A DNA stretch of 64,000 bases from Bimastos eiseni (GCA_959347315.1 OY365810.1:2222334-2286333), one strand, 5' to 3'. Counted from the first letter of the stretch, positions 8,601 to 20,700 are shown. Notes: a model not told the origin generated them from the sequence alone. A program made the numbers and translations.

Positions 8601-11565
8601 ATCCGAAGCAGCCGTGATATCGTATTTCCATTCAAACCATTTCCATGTGTACGTGCAAGGCTGACTAGTATTTGCCAAGCAGATGACTTTGTCATTCAAT
8701 GTCTTTTCCGTGCCTTCGATGCTGTTGAACGCATCTAAACATAGAAATCACTAACCGACTGCTTGCATGCTAAGATGATGGTACTGCAGCATCAATTAAG
8801 GCGAGACAAGGCTGTTAGGTGAGATCACTGGAATTGTAAGTTTATAAAGCATGACTTCATGAGATACCTAGAGGCGCTTCCAACCTTACACAATGAAATT
8901 GAGATCGATCAGAGAATGTGGGCTGCCTAACAGGTTCCACGGTAAATGACCCACGGACGAATGGTTGTCCGACAATTAGTTGACGACCAAAATGCCATTT
9001 TTTGTCCATTGTATTCAGTTATAGATGTTGGATTGATAACAATAATGCTTACCAATCCAACCTCTATTTTAGCAAGAATTATTTTAATTAATCCAACAGT
9101 TTGGTCTACTTATATTTTAACAAATATTATTTTCATTAATGTAATATCTATATATTTGTAAAGAATCACTTTCACCATTCCAACTTTTATTTACATGCAA
9201 GTAAGCATGTAGGCCGATTATCATCAATTCAGCTTCTATTTTACCGACTACAATCGGTGATTAATAACTATTTTGTCGTGAACCTTTAGTCATCAACTAT
9301 TTGTAAGTGAACTTTTTGACGTGACACGACTAATTATTATCATTCCAGATTGAAATGTCAGAATATAACCTTAACACAAGCAACAAATAAAACAAAACTT
9401 ACATAAAACTTTAACGTTATCGATGGAACATCGATTTGTTGTCGATCCTTTAATTTTGCATACAATGGAACATCCATTCATCTGTAGCTGGGATTGAACT
9501 GTGAGATTGCAGGCAGCTTCATTCGCGGTGGAGTTGCAGGAACTGCTGGTCTCCGGGAATTTCTTTTCCTCATTTCCTCGTTCCATGGTCCACTCCAGTT
9601 GTGGAGGAATGTTTCCGTTAAATTTCGCTCCACATGAGAGATCGAGTGTTGTCGGTTCATATCCGCAGTCATTTGGTCCAACGATCCCTTCCGCTGGAAT
9701 GTTCGATTGACATACGGGACCATTGGTATCTACAACGCAATGAGTAGGCTAGGCTATAGCTACTACGAAATGATTATAGCTTTCATATCGTAACCGTAAA
9801 CTCTAAATACAAAGGCGCTCATTAACGAGCGCGGCTTCAAATCAGAGGGGTTGCCCCGAGATGTCAAAGAGAAACCAGACAGACCCCATAGGAAGAAGAG
9901 AAGTAGCCCAGGTTAGGCAGCAACGTTTTCAATTTTGTAAAATATATTTTATCCCAATATTCAGAAGAGATTTCAAATTCCATGAGTATTTAGTTAGGAA
10001 CTCACCTAAAACAATGAGTTCTGCCGATCTTTTGTCTCCAATTCCGCCATCGTCCTGACATTCGTATTTCCCCGCATCTGTCTCCAGAACCCATTTCATG
10101 ACCAGATTGAAAACCCCCTTTGACTTATCTCCATCGATATAGAATCTCCCTCGATAGCTCGTGTCAATTACCTCAGCATCATAAACGTCGAATCGACGAT
10201 AAGGGTTGCCGACACGATAGCGATACCAAGCCACCTCTTGCGACGTGATTGAAGTGGTACAGTTCAAGAACGCTGATTGGTTGAACCGAACCACAGTGTC
10301 AGCAGGAACCACCAGGATGTGGCTGATGACTGAAAAACAAGGGACCTAGGAAATATAATGACTGCATGTCACAACAAGGATGTACAAATCCATTAGGAAT
10401 ATTAGACAAAGAACACCTTAGAAGTTAAACTCTGATGTTTTTATGCAATACAACTTCAATTCGATACCGCCCTTCTTACAATTAGTGAAGAAGTCCATTA
10501 AGTATTACTAAATAATTTTCTTGTTATTATTTTATTCCATGTTTCTTTATTCTTTGATTTTCACAAAAATGACGTCACATCTTCCTCATATAGTAGAGAC
10601 AAATAAAAATAATTCAGCAAAATTCATTAAAAATATAGAAGCCAATACTTTAATTCTAATAACTATTCTAATTAAATAAAATTTAATTTATTGGATATTT
10701 TCATTATAACTGGCATTATAACAATATAACATATATAACATTATAACAATAACATATATAACATTATAGCAATATAACATTATATTTTCATTATAACTGG
10801 CAGGATGATTCGGATTTGTTATTCTATTGACGTCAGAGCTCTTGGCGGCTGTAGGCCGGGCCTACTGTATATCCAATCTGCGGAAATGATCAGAGAGGGT
10901 GGAAGGTTTAGATTAAATATTAATAGCACAGACACTTCCTGCCATTGATTCACTCCCTTCTAAGGGTTGTTTTCATTTTAAATGAACCAGAGCAATGACA
11001 TCAAATAAATACATATATCTATCAACAGTAAGTCTACTGTTCGCTGATGTTAACAGCAAAAACCAATACTTTCCTAACCGTAAGCTGGTATAGCAGTACA
11101 TCATAAAGTTATTAATATGTAAGTTAGTGATTTTACTGTTTGGAGTTTCTTCTGCTGCTTCGAATGCAGTGATTTTTCTTATGTCGTAATACTACGTGAC
11201 CTCTTGCTGTTGATAAATTGAATACTCACGTTTCCCAAAGATCCTTTCTTGAATCCTCCATTAGCCAAACACGTATATCTCTCGCCGATCTAATTCTAAC
11301 CGCCATATGTAGCAATGATCTGACTTTCTGCTTAACTTTCCACTCGATCTTGACCTCCCGCTCATTCTGATACGTGTATTGACCTATTTTTGACTGAGCG
11401 CCTGCCATTAAGGTGATACCCGTGACTTTGTTTTCTTTGTCCTACGCTGCCGAATTTTCCAGATTAGGCCTCTACAATTACGATTACCTTGAATTTCAGA
11501 GCAGCAATAATTGTACCTTTTTCGTAGAATAGATGCGCAGTCAGTATCATAATTATAAACCCCAT
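5469..11565 (-). CDS. Ig-superfamily transmembrane receptor, five exons, intact
   Basis: I assembled this gene from splice sites and reading phase. Exons (minus strand): 11565-11517, 10329-10006, 9729-9403, 8734-8483 and 5644-5469. All four introns are GT-AG and phase 1, the rule for Ig-domain exons. The joined frame is open for 375 residues to TGA. It encodes a signal peptide (MGFIIMILTAHLF), a V-like Ig domain, two further Ig-like domains, a transmembrane helix (TAVAVLSTCVSFLLPIICGF), a basic stop-transfer (ERHKRK) and a tail of about 20 residues without tyrosine. It should be a type I surface protein; the ligand is unknown. The transmembrane segment has no internal charge, so coupling to an adaptor is not obvious. 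Intron 4 holds a CR1-like LINE and a microsatellite. Orthology is not assigned. Confidence 0.75.
5645..7556. other. intron 4 of the minus-strand receptor, left part
   Basis: I see no exon. A 26-bp direct duplication (GCAGATTAGTTTCACCATGC) lies at about 6632-6685. A minus-strand ORF at 7340-7044 has a hydrophobic run but no splice support. Confidence 0.4.
7557..8190 (+). pseudogene. 5'-truncated CR1/Jockey-like LINE, reverse transcriptase palm and thumb remnant
   Basis: The translation runs YAGDIQTYVHC ... LSEWMASNRLLLNLSKTEYL, then after a one-base shift near 7710, KWIG ... VRDLGVLLDQELSLSQHVNQ and CYYQLRQLRAVIRSLTF. This is the reverse transcriptase palm onward of CR1/L2-type elements. The catalytic YADD is YAGD, and stops and a frameshift disable it. 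The 3' end, GCGCTATATAAATTATCGAAATG followed by ATGAATGAATG, resembles CR1 tails. It is antisense to the receptor, inside its last intron. Confidence 0.75.
8190..8460. repeat. GAT/GAC trinucleotide microsatellite
   Basis: About 270 bp of imperfect GAT, GAC and AAT units. Long apparent ORFs on both strands here are simple-sequence artefacts. It sits at the donor side of exon 4 of the minus-strand receptor. Confidence 0.9.
8483..8734 (-). CDS. exon 4, Ig-like domain
   Basis: Acceptor CTATGTTTAG, donor GAGG|GTGAGA, phase 1. Landmarks: KVICLANTSQPC, YTWKWFEW, RTGWYRCEAEC and ACSVVAMVVHV. The G-W-Y-R-C block is the usual F strand. The exon is 252 bp, and a GAT microsatellite begins shortly downstream of its donor. 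Confidence 0.8.
8946..9330. repeat. degenerate repeat with AATCCAACxTCTATTTTA units
   Basis: Loosely periodic 40-50 bp units share the pattern AATCCAACCTCTATTTTA...AAGAATTATTTT. The same unit type occurs at 62880-63330 and, inverted, at 31390-31510. It is an interspersed, satellite-like repeat inside intron 3. Confidence 0.45.
9403..9729 (-). CDS. exon 3, Ig-like domain with extra cysteines
   Basis: Acceptor GCGTTGTAG, donor TTAT|GTAAGT, phase 1. Landmarks: LDLSCGAKF, PPQLEWTMERG, CNLTVQSQLQMNG and CSIVCKIKG. It holds nine cysteines, more than a canonical pair, so an additional disulfide is likely. N-glycosylation sequons are present (for example NST, NLT). Confidence 0.75.
10006..10329 (-). 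CDS. exon 2, V-like Ig domain
   Basis: Acceptor TTTTTCAG, donor TTAG|GTGAGT, phase 1 at both ends. Landmarks in order: FLNC (B strand), EVAWYRY (C strand, Cys to Trp spacing 11), FNLVMKWV, ETDAGKYEC (F strand, the D-x-G-x-Y-x-C signature) and AELIVL (G strand). The exon is 324 bp and fully open. Confidence 0.85.
10330..11516. other. intron 1 of the minus-strand receptor
   Basis: Contains the left boundary of the large duplication (about 10495), an ATAACATTAT-rich patch at 10700-10790, and the conserved block at 10782-10893. No further exon is seen. Confidence 0.5.
10782..10893. promoter_or_regulatory. conserved non-coding block A with CRE-like TGACGTCA
   Basis: This 112-bp block matches 29213-29324 with one mismatch, while surrounding duplicated sequence is heavily diverged. 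It holds the palindrome TGACGTCA (10828-10835), the CREB/ATF/AP-1 type site, and a GTAGGCC-G-GGCCTAC near-palindrome. It lies in intron 1, between the signal-peptide and V-domain exons. An enhancer role is inference; recent gene conversion is the alternative. Confidence 0.4.
11517..11565 (-). CDS. exon 1, signal peptide
   Basis: ATG at 11565-11563 begins MGFIIMILTAHLFYEK, a short hydrophobic signal sequence. The exon ends AAAG|GTACAA, phase 1. It is too short to stand out as an ORF. The duplicated copy of this region near 29.83 kb lacks this exon. Confidence 0.6.
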
Positions 11566-11679
11566 GGGAAGAATTAAAGATCCCTTATGTCAAACGACTT
11601 GTCGCCCAGATATCTACAAAGTATAGAAGGTTGCATTAGTTAATTATTATTTCAGTCATTGTTTAATTGTTTAAATTTA

Positions 11680-14600
11680 ATTGGGTGGACTGGGGAGTTC
11701 AAGCGGCCCGGGAAAAAACAAAAAGCGGCCCTATCTTCCTGACTTTTATTTTCCTTGTGCATTTTTTCCATCCAAACCTGAGGGCCGAGGCCTCCAAAGT
11801 CATGGGTCACTTTACAAATTACAATATACAATAAAAAAAAACGATAAATCGCATATATAATTTATAATTATATATAAAATATCAAGAATGCGTCAATTCA
11901 AGTTATAAATCAATTTATTCGGACTCACTGTGATGGTGTTTATAGTATAAGCAACTTCTTCAAGCTGGGTGCCATTTCGGCTACATGATCTATAATTGTG
12001 TCATTATTCAGTTCACTTAAAACATCGGTTTCTGTTGACATAAGCATAAAAGCTTCAAGGTGTGTAGAAGACAATGAGCTTCGCAAGCGATTCTTAATGT
12101 ATTTCAGTTTAGGGAAAGATCTCTCACAAGCTACTTGGGTAGACGACATAGTCAATAAGAGTATATATGCACTAAAGAGATGCTTGTATGTTTGCCCATA
12201 GAAACTGTATTTATGTAGTACAGAAAAGCAGCAAACAGGACATTTTTTGCAAGATTTGCATTTTGGAAGTTCCTCACTCTTATCCACAACTTGGTCGTCC
12301 CAGAGTTCATGTAGCGAATCTTCACTGACGCTGTCCTCTACTGAATCATCGAACATTTGGAGAAGGTATTCGTCGGGGACAGAATTTTTAAATTTGTCCC
12401 ATTTTTGCGCAAAGTCAGTTAGCTCTTCTCTGAGATTAGTCGCTGTGGCGCTTTCATCGAATTTAACGAGAATACTGCTAAGGCGCTGCATCGCTGATGT
12501 AGCCAAACCTTGTTGTTTAATATCCTCAAAGTTCTGTGGATCAAGACTGGCTATATCTGCGTATAAGGAATCGTGACTTTCAAATCGCTTTTCAATAGTT
12601 TTTACAATTTTGTCCATGATGCAATTATGAACTTCAATGCGATATCTGTCCGCTGCATTATTTCCTACTACCTCGTGCGTTCTTCTCTCATCAGACATCA
12701 CTTTTGGTTTGTGTAAACGTTTCTCTACAAAATTTTCCTCAATGGTAATTTCAACATTTTCTTCTTCCAACTTGTTATTAGCCCAGGACACAAATCGTTT
12801 GGCACTGTCGAGAACACCATCGAAATCTCTTGAAATATTTTTTAACAACTTAACAGTACAATCTTCATTACGGTATACTTGCAGTGCATCCATTCCGGTG
12901 GTTTGTAAATAATTAGAAAGAGATCCTGTGTGCTGGAATATTCTTAAGTATAGTTTTGCAGTGACAACCGTTTCAAACTTGATAAACTTATCTAGTAAAG
13001 TTTGAGCTGTATCCCTGATTTTTGCATTGAATGCGTCCGATGATGCTAGTTCTTGTAACGTATAAATCAATTCAATGAACAATGATGAGCTTGGATCATC
13101 AAAATTTCCAAATACTTTTTTTAACGCACTTTCTTTGGCCCACCATCGCGTTTCACCAATAATATTTAATCTTTGGTGTCTAGATTTCTGTTGGTGATCG
13201 ACCCAAACATCCATTCTTTTATACGATTCTCTAAAGAACACCGCACATGCGTTAAGCAGTTGAAATAGGCTAATTGAAGAGGTCGTGGTTTGAGTGGTAT
13301 CACTTAGAACAAGATTCAATACATGTGCGTAGCACCAGACATGAATTTGATGAGGTGCGACGTCACTCAGCCATTTAGTAAACCCATTGTACTGTCCTTG
13401 CATATTGGCTGCCCCATCTGTAGCATTACCGACACAATATTCAATATTTATGTTACATTCAATGAGTTTCTCTTGAAATAATTCAAACATACTTTTTCCA
13501 GTAGAAGTTTGCAACGCATATCAATCGCTCATGAACTTTATCTGTTACATATCTTATAATTATTGAACATTGGTCCTTCACACTTACATCCTGAGTTGTA
13601 TGCAATTGAACTGAAAACATACCAGCAGATTTTATTTCCTCCGAAATGGTTTTCTTTATTATTTTTCTCATTGCATCAATGATATAATTCAATGTCGTCT
13701 TCGATATGAGGGTAATCAAATTTCCTCTCCCCTTATTCGCCAAATTAGATGCATGTCTATCATTACTTTTCTCAATAACTGTATCAAGATGTTTTTTAAT
13801 TATTGGGTCAAATTTTGACAAGAGTAGTAATATTTCCAAGAAATTTCCATGATCGATTGTATCGTCGTTTAATGTATAGGCAGCATCATTTTTTGACCGA
13901 TAACTAAGACCACGTTTTCCAATCATTTTCAGAATCTCAATTACTCTTTCCAGCACTTGTCTCTTTTCTGAGAACTTGTACTCAGAAACAAGCTGAACTT
14001 GAACTTGTTGGTACCTTTTTTTATTTTGCTGAGAGAATAAAATGCTATCAATGTCTCTTTCACTTACAGACATTATATGAGCTTCCACACACTTCTCGTG
14101 ATATTTGCTGTTTTCATGTTCCTCTATTCTTTGATGCACATGTTTCCAGGAATTCATTCCCGCTGTGAATGAGTTCATATCGTCAGTCTTGCCATATGCT
14201 AAGCATACTGTGCAAAACAAAGCTTTACATTCTTTACAGTATGACACCCAATTCCTATTGATACCATTGCTTCTGAAAAATACCCGATGCGCATTTGTAA
14301 ATGGTAGATCAGTTTCACTCGCACTTGGTTGTATTGGGTGAAATTTAAAAAATGATTGTAAAGTATTCTGTCGAGGACGTTTGAAATAGTAACTGGTGTT
14401 TTTATCATCGATAACTGAAGTTTCTGATCAATCATTTTCGGGATTTTAATCTGCCACTGCCAGCGTTGTTTTCATAAATATTGTGTTGTCAGTTAACTCC
14501 GTAACATTTTCTAAATGTAAGGTGGGAATCAAGTTTGTTGGCACTACTGAATGCTGATTGTTGTCATCGTTTTGATTTGTGTCGGGTTGTGTACTTGTAG

Positions 14601-15072
14601 AAGGTGTTTATTGAGAGACGGTGTCTTTAGTTTGAATTGGAGTGGCTTTAAATAAATCGACTAGATTTCGGCATTTAGCTCCATCTTTACCAAGAATTTT
14701 TAGTTTCTTATCTCTTACTTTCTCCGCACCACCTTTACATTTACGTTTTGAATTTATATCACTCATAACCGCAAAATATTTTATTTAATTAATATTAATT
14801 ATTATTAACTAACAAATTAAAAAGAATTTTTATCAAAGCAAACTCAGCGGAAGTAGAATGGAAGATGTAAATTCTAACATGGCGGCCGCTGGCTGTACGG
14901 AGCTCTTTATTTACGCAAGAGTACGGCTGCTGTTGGTTTGGACATTATGGACCGCCGTTTTGGTAGTGGCCTCTAATATCACCGCATATTAGTTATTAAT
15001 TATTATTATATCACCGGTCCTGGCGGCCCATCGGGAATCTTCCCGGTGTCCCGGCGGCCCAGTCCACCCCTG
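11680..15072 (-). mobile_element. hAT DNA transposon, autonomous type but decayed
   Basis: The right end, read on the minus strand, is CAGGGGTGGACTGG, a typical hAT terminus. The left end carries the matching GGGTGGACTGG. The ends enclose a hAT transposase on the minus strand. No clear 8-bp target duplication remains. The matching site in duplication copy B (about 29950) lacks the element, so it inserted after the duplication. Confidence 0.85.
11940..14766 (-). pseudogene. hAT transposase (ZMYM1-like, TTF zinc finger and DUF4371), broken
   Basis: The start is MSDINSKRKCKGGAEK at 14766. A TTF-type zinc finger follows (SYCKECKALFCTVC, then W and H residues), then the DUF4371 region, the catalytic-core block NATDGAANMQG with ETRWWAKESAL, and the hAT C-terminal dimerisation block ACERSFPKLKYIKNRLRSSL. 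A full-length transposase of this family is roughly 800-900 residues, and the span fits. It is interrupted by an in-frame TAA after about 52 codons, a TGA near 14430, and a one-base frameshift near 13500 where two overlapping frames meet. It is therefore not expected to be active. The family is known from many animals. Confidence 0.85.
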
Positions 15073-15425
15073 CCTAGAAGCCAAAATCAAAGTACAAAGA
15101 TTTAATACACTTGTCGTGCGAATTTTGATAATATTATCAACCATTTGACAATTCCGTCATTTCTCGGGTGGGGTCAGTAGGTTTATACACGTCGCAATAA
15201 GATACCGAACAGCGGCGAGCGAGGTCGCATAAGCTGGCATTATACCCACGAGTGTTCAATAATAATATAGGTCCCGGAATTTTGGCTGAGGTTAGACCTT
15301 GTCAATTGTAGTTGCTCCAGAGGGGACAATTAGGGTAGTCCATCTGAGCAAGGTCAAAGATGCTGGGAGACGGCAGTGTATGACGCACATGCCAAACGAC
15401 TGGACATAACAACAGACGTGCGCTG

Positions 15426-15439
15426 ATAACAGGGCACAT
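15426..15439 (+). repeat. LINE target-site duplication, left copy
   Basis: ATAACAGGGCACAT, identical to 21681-21694. It defines the 5' end of the LINE at 15440. Confidence 0.9.
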
Positions 15440-16035
15440 GAGAGGACACATTCGATCGTTAGCGGTCGATGAGGTTGGTCGCAGTACTGAGAAGAAGAGG
15501 TGACTACTTCTACTTTACAACACGCACAGGCGTAGTGATACACACGCGTTGTGATACACATGCGTAATACACGCGCAGTAATCCACGTACATGCGGAATC
15601 CAGGTGTGGAAGCCAGGTGACTAAGACAAAGAAGACAAAGAAAGGTTACACGCGGTGAGTCGTACACGTGTTTAATATACATTTGCGATTAATATTTCTG
15701 TTACTGTTTGTTAGATATTAGATTCAACTGCTTTGTATATTATATTATATGATCGTCTCTAAATATTGCGTTCAGAAATTTTAATATTGTATCGATCTAA
15801 CTGTTGCTAAATATAACTAGTTTTAGTCTAATTTAACGATACTAGTTTAAATTAAAATTGTGTAAGCGCATTGTATTACATTGCATTGTCTACTATGTAA
15901 TCGTCCCTAATCTTGCGTCTAGATATTTTAAATACTAAATACCCTATCGATATAACTGTCGCTTAAATATAACTAGTCTTAGCATAACATAACTACTAAC
16001 CTAGATTAAAACTGCGTACGCGCCTCTCGCTGGAC

Positions 16036-17766
16036 ATGAGTTCTAGCGAGAGACCCCTCGCCTCCGGGTCTGAGCCTCGAGCTCGACCCGATGCTGGCAC
16101 GCCAATGGACCTGACGGTGCTGACCCCGTCTAAAAAACGGGCGAGCCGCAGTGACGAGTCCGACGGTAGCGGAAGGAAATTTTTTATTTGCACAACTGAG
16201 TCAGAAAATGACTCTGACGATGATGGTAGAGGGGCCGTGTTTAAGACCGTCACCAGCAAGGCAGATAAAGCTGCCAAACGCGAAAAACGACGAAAAATTC
16301 GCAAAACCGAGGTAAATCTGGACTCTTACCGTAAGGACAGTAAGATTACGGTCCAGAAGCCGATGACGAAATCGGCAAAAGCCCCAGCGAGGCGGAAGCT
16401 GCCAAGCGTTCCGAAGAGCGCCGAACCTGCCGCACTGGTGACGGCAGCGGAGAAGGCCCCTTCCGCCCATGTGACAATAAACCGGTCTGCTGAGAACCGG
16501 TTGTTCATTGAGTTTATTGGCGTTTGTTTAGCTAAAATTAACGCTCCACTGGTCAGGGCGGAGCTGAACAGACAGTTTGGCCCCCTGACAGCGGATGTGC
16601 CGGCCCCGTCTGCAACGTGTGTGCGTGTTCACTTGGGCGGACCTGAGAGCAGAGCACACAGTGCTCAACTGCTCACTACCACAGACCTCTGTGGGTACCA
16701 GGTCAAAGTGTCCGAGCCACGTGAAGTTGTGAGACACAGAGGCAGGTACGTGCAAAAGGTAATAAAAGGCGTATCCATCACCTTAAGTGATGCCGATATT
16801 TTTAGCAGCCTGGAGAGTCTGGAAAACCTCCGTGTAGCCAAGGTAGAACGGATCCTTAAGGTCCAGAATAAGGTAAAAACCCCGACCGCGGCGGTGAAGA
16901 TTGAACTGGAACCTGGTTCAGTCGCACCTGCCAAACTGCATATTGGATTTCTAAGTTTCAAAATGTATGATTACATACCAGCACCTACACGCTGTTTCTG
17001 CTGTCTGTCTTTCGGCCACGTAGCCAAATTTTGTAGGAAGAACCAACGATGCGGGATCTGCGCCGGCGACCACAAGCACACCGAGTGTTCGAAGCGCGAG
17101 CAGCCGAAGTGTGCAGCCTGCGGCGGCCCCCATCCTGCGATGACTAACAGCTGTCCGAAATACACGCTGGCCAAGGCCGCTACCACCATCAGCGTCCAGG
17201 AAGGGAGGCTGTACAGCGATGCCCTTCGGACTGCTCGCTCACGGAAGAACACCACGGAGGCTTCCGCGACAAAGATGACTACGAAGACGACGGGAACAAC
17301 GGCCGGTGCGGTCAACACGACGACGGCGACAGCCGGTGCTCCGAGCGCCGGGGGAAGTGCTAAGGCGGAGTCGGAAGGCTCGCGTCCCTCTGGTATCCCA
17401 GTCCGTAAACGGTCGCAGGTGAACCCACCGACCGCGCCAACTCCTGTCGTGCCCGACGGACAACAGGAGGAGGTGGCGACGACCGACACCGGTAGGGTAC
17501 AGAGGGATGTGCTTGACGCTCTGAACCGTGCCTGCACCCTGTTCGTCGGAGCCATGGAGACTAACGGTGGCGCTATCTCTGTCTCTAGACTGATCGAGAT
17601 CCTAGCTACCACCATCCAGGCCGTCTTCAGGATTCCGATTGAGCAGGTGTGCGGCGCGATGACGACCGCCTACGCGCTCTCCTCTGGTGCCACGAGCGCC
17701 GCGTCAGCCACTGCAACCGACAGCCACCATCACGGACCTCCAAATACTCCAGTGGAACGCATGTAG
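16036..17766 (+). CDS. LINE ORF1, Gag-like nucleic-acid-binding protein
   Basis: 576 residues from ATG (16036) to TAG, uninterrupted. The N-terminus is Ser/Arg/Lys-rich. The middle (about 180-300) is the Gag-like region. Three zinc knuckles lie at about residues 320-375: CFCCLSFGHVAKFC (C-x2-C-x4-H-x4-C), CGICAGDHKHTEC and CAACGGPHPAMTNSC. A Thr/Ala/Pro-rich C-terminal region follows. It should bind the element RNA and form the retrotransposition particle. The ORF overlaps ORF2 by about 80 nt in another frame. Confidence 0.9.
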   Translation: MSSSERPLASGSEPRARPDAGTPMDLTVLTPSKKRASRSDESDGSGRKFFICTTESENDSDDDGRGAVFKTVTSKADKAAKREKRRKIRKTEVNLDSYRKDSKITVQKPMTKSAKAPARRKLPSVPKSAEPAALVTAAEKAPSAHVTINRSAENRLFIEFIGVCLAKINAPLVRAELNRQFGPLTADVPAPSATCVRVHLGGPESRAHSAQLLTTTDLCGYQVKVSEPREVVRHRGRYVQKVIKGVSITLSDADIFSSLESLENLRVAKVERILKVQNKVKTPTAAVKIELEPGSVAPAKLHIGFLSFKMYDYIPAPTRCFCCLSFGHVAKFCRKNQRCGICAGDHKHTECSKREQPKCAACGGPHPAMTNSCPKYTLAKAATTISVQEGRLYSDALRTARSRKNTTEASATKMTTKTTGTTAGAVNTTTATAGAPSAGGSAKAESEGSRPSGIPVRKRSQVNPPTAPTPVVPDGQQEEVATTDTGRVQRDVLDALNRACTLFVGAMETNGGAISVSRLIEILATTIQAVFRIPIEQVCGAMTTAYALSSGATSAASATATDSHHHGPPNTPVERM

Positions 17767-20700
17767 CCTCAGACCCCGCGTAGGGGAGCTGAGGCACCGC
17801 ATCTCCGAGATGCGGACACCGCCGACGATCATCTGCATACAGGAAACGTGGCTGAGGACTAACATCAAGTTCGAGCTACCCGGCTACACCTGTGTGAGGC
17901 ATGACCGAACCACTGGAGAGGCTGGAGGAGGAGTTGCAACGTTCGTGAAGACCGGCATCGCCTTCTCAACGACCAGCACCACCGACGTCCCGGAGTCGAT
18001 CACCATCACCCTCGACGGACTACCAGGTAAGATCAAAATTGTTAACGTCTACCACCGACCACGCCAAACTGGAAACCCTCTGCCACCAGACATCTACTCT
18101 CGATTCTTCCAAGACAGGTCAGCAGTCATTCTGGGAGACTTCAACGCGCACAGCACGCTCTTTGGGTGCAGAACCACCGATGCACGAGGACGCCGACTAG
18201 AGGACGACATGGAGGACAACTCCTTCGTCAACACCGGCGCGCCGACCACCGCCAGCCACGCCACCGGAGCTGCCGGCCACCTCGACCTTGCTATGGCCTC
18301 GACGCCCTTGGCACGGAAGTGCACTTAGACGGTCCTAGACGACTCCATGGGAAGCGACCACTCGCCCATCCTCATCAACATCGAGGAAGCAGTCCCTGTC
18401 GAGAAAGCCTTCATCCCTAGGTGGCTACACCGAAAGGCTGACTGGACGGCTTTCAAAGACGATTGCAGGGCAGAACTCACCGTCGCACACATCACCGACG
18501 ATATCGAAGCGAGCCACACCAACTTCCTCGGCTCGCTGCTGGAGATCGCCACGCGGCACATTCCACGATCGACTCCTCCCAAGGAGAAGGTCAAGAGTGT
18601 GCCGTACTGGACCGACGAGTGAACATGCCACGTCGAGGAGCGCACAGAGGCCCGCAAGAAGATGCAGAAGACCAGGCACCCGGCGGATGCTGAAGAATAC
18701 CGACGCATCAAAGGAATCACCCAAAGAGTCATCAAGAACGCGCAGAAGACCTCCTGGAGAGACTACTGCACCACGCTGAGCGACAAGACCAAGCTCGGAA
18801 AAGTCTGGGGAACGATGAGAAAGATGACCGGTGCGAGATCACGACCGGCCATACCAACTCTGAAGAAGGACGGACGCTCCTACACAACAAACCAGGAAAA
18901 GGCGAATCATCTTGGGAGGTGCTTCTCAGATGTCAGCAGCAACAGGAACCATACCGTGGAGTTCCAAGAGCACAAATCCGCCTTTGAGGACGAGCACTCG
19001 AAGGAGCTCCATGGGGGACAGCTGCCGGCAGACGACCAGCCCTTCAACGAGCCTCTCACCATCCAGGCTCTGAGAATCGCCCTCCTGCGCTGTAGAAAGG
19101 ACACGAGTCCAGGAGAGGACACCATCACCTACGAGATCCTGGCCCAGCTTCCGCATCCAAGTCTGCTAGCCTTGCTGGAGCTGTACAACGCGGTCTGGCA
19201 ACATGGACGACTTCCGGCCTGCTGGAAGAACTCCATCGTTGTCCCTATCCAGAAACCACAAAAGCCAGCCTACGACGGAAACTCTTACCGCCCCATCGCA
19301 CTGACATCCGTCTTGTGCAAACTACTGGAGCGGTTAGTGACCGACAGGCTGACCTGGCACATGGAAACAAATCACCGCCTCAGCAAGCACCAGTCGGGCT
19401 TCCGCAGACTGCGAAGCTGCCAGGATCACATCGTCCGCCTTCAAGACGACATCCAACGCGCCATTCATTCAAAGCACAGCCTCACTGGCGTCTTCGTAGA
19501 TTTAGAGAAGGCCTTCGACCTAATGTGGACAGATGGGCTGCTGTCGAAGCTACAGCAGCACAACATCTCCGGTCAAATGTTCAACTGGATCCGGGACTTC
19601 CTGACCGACCGACACATCCGTGTCCGCGTCGGCTCAGAGCTGTCCGATCTCTTCCTCATGGAGAACGGATCCCCACAGGGCAGTATCATCAGCCCTGTGC
19701 TCTTCATCATCATGTTGAACGACATACCGGAGCCACAGGACGACGTAAGGCTTTCTCTCTACGCGGACGACAGCGCCATCTGGAGAGCTGGCCCAAACCC
19801 GGAAGTGAACCGGCGTCATCTCCAAAACTATCTGGACCAACTGAAAAAGTACTTTGACGGATGGGGCTTCAAGGTGTCGTCAACAAAAACGGTTGCCGTA
19901 GAATTTCACCGCTGCGGCACACCTGCAGCCCACCGACCGCTGAAGCTCGGGACCACTCCGTTGACCTACAACAACAACGTCAAGTTCCTGGGGGTGATCT
20001 TCGATCGACATCTCACCTGGTGCGACCACATCAGCTACATCGCTGATCGCTGCAAGACGCGCCTCAACCTGATGCGCGCTATTGCGGGCTCGCACTGGGG
20101 AGCAGCGAAAGACACCCTCCTGATGATATACCGTGCTCTCATCCGCTCCGTCATCGACTACGGCTGCGTCGCCTACGACAGCGCCTCCAGAAACCAGAAA
20201 AAGGTGCTTAGTACAATGCAGTACAAGGCACTGAGTATCGCTTCTGGAGCGCTCCGAGGAACGAGTCTGGCTGCACTGCAGGTAGAATGCAGAGAAGTGC
20301 CACTCGACCTACGACGCAAACAGTTGATGATGGAGCTCATCACGAAGGTCAATGCGATCCCAAACCTCCCGACGCAATCCATCACCAGCGGTCGGAAGCT
20401 GAAAAACACCAATGACGATACCGACCCCATCCGCATCAAAACAAGACACATCGACCAAGAGATCGAACCACCAAAAATCAAACCGCTCGCCTGCACCACA
20501 ACACCACCGTGGCTGCTGCGACCATCCATGACAGACACCACTCTGACACAGAAGATCGGCGACCTGAACGACCCTCTGAAAAAGAGGGATCTGGTCAAAG
20601 ATCACATCCGCTCCTACGACGCGCGAGTGGCTGTCTACACGGATGGAGCCAAGAACGCAGCAGGTAGGGTGTCGTGCTCATTCTACGTGCCCTCTAGCGG

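Noticed and set aside
11226..11408. Minus-strand ORF MAGAQSKIGQYTYQNEREVK as an extra exon
   Set aside because: The region is duplicated near 29.65-29.80 kb with frame-breaking differences and has no splice support.
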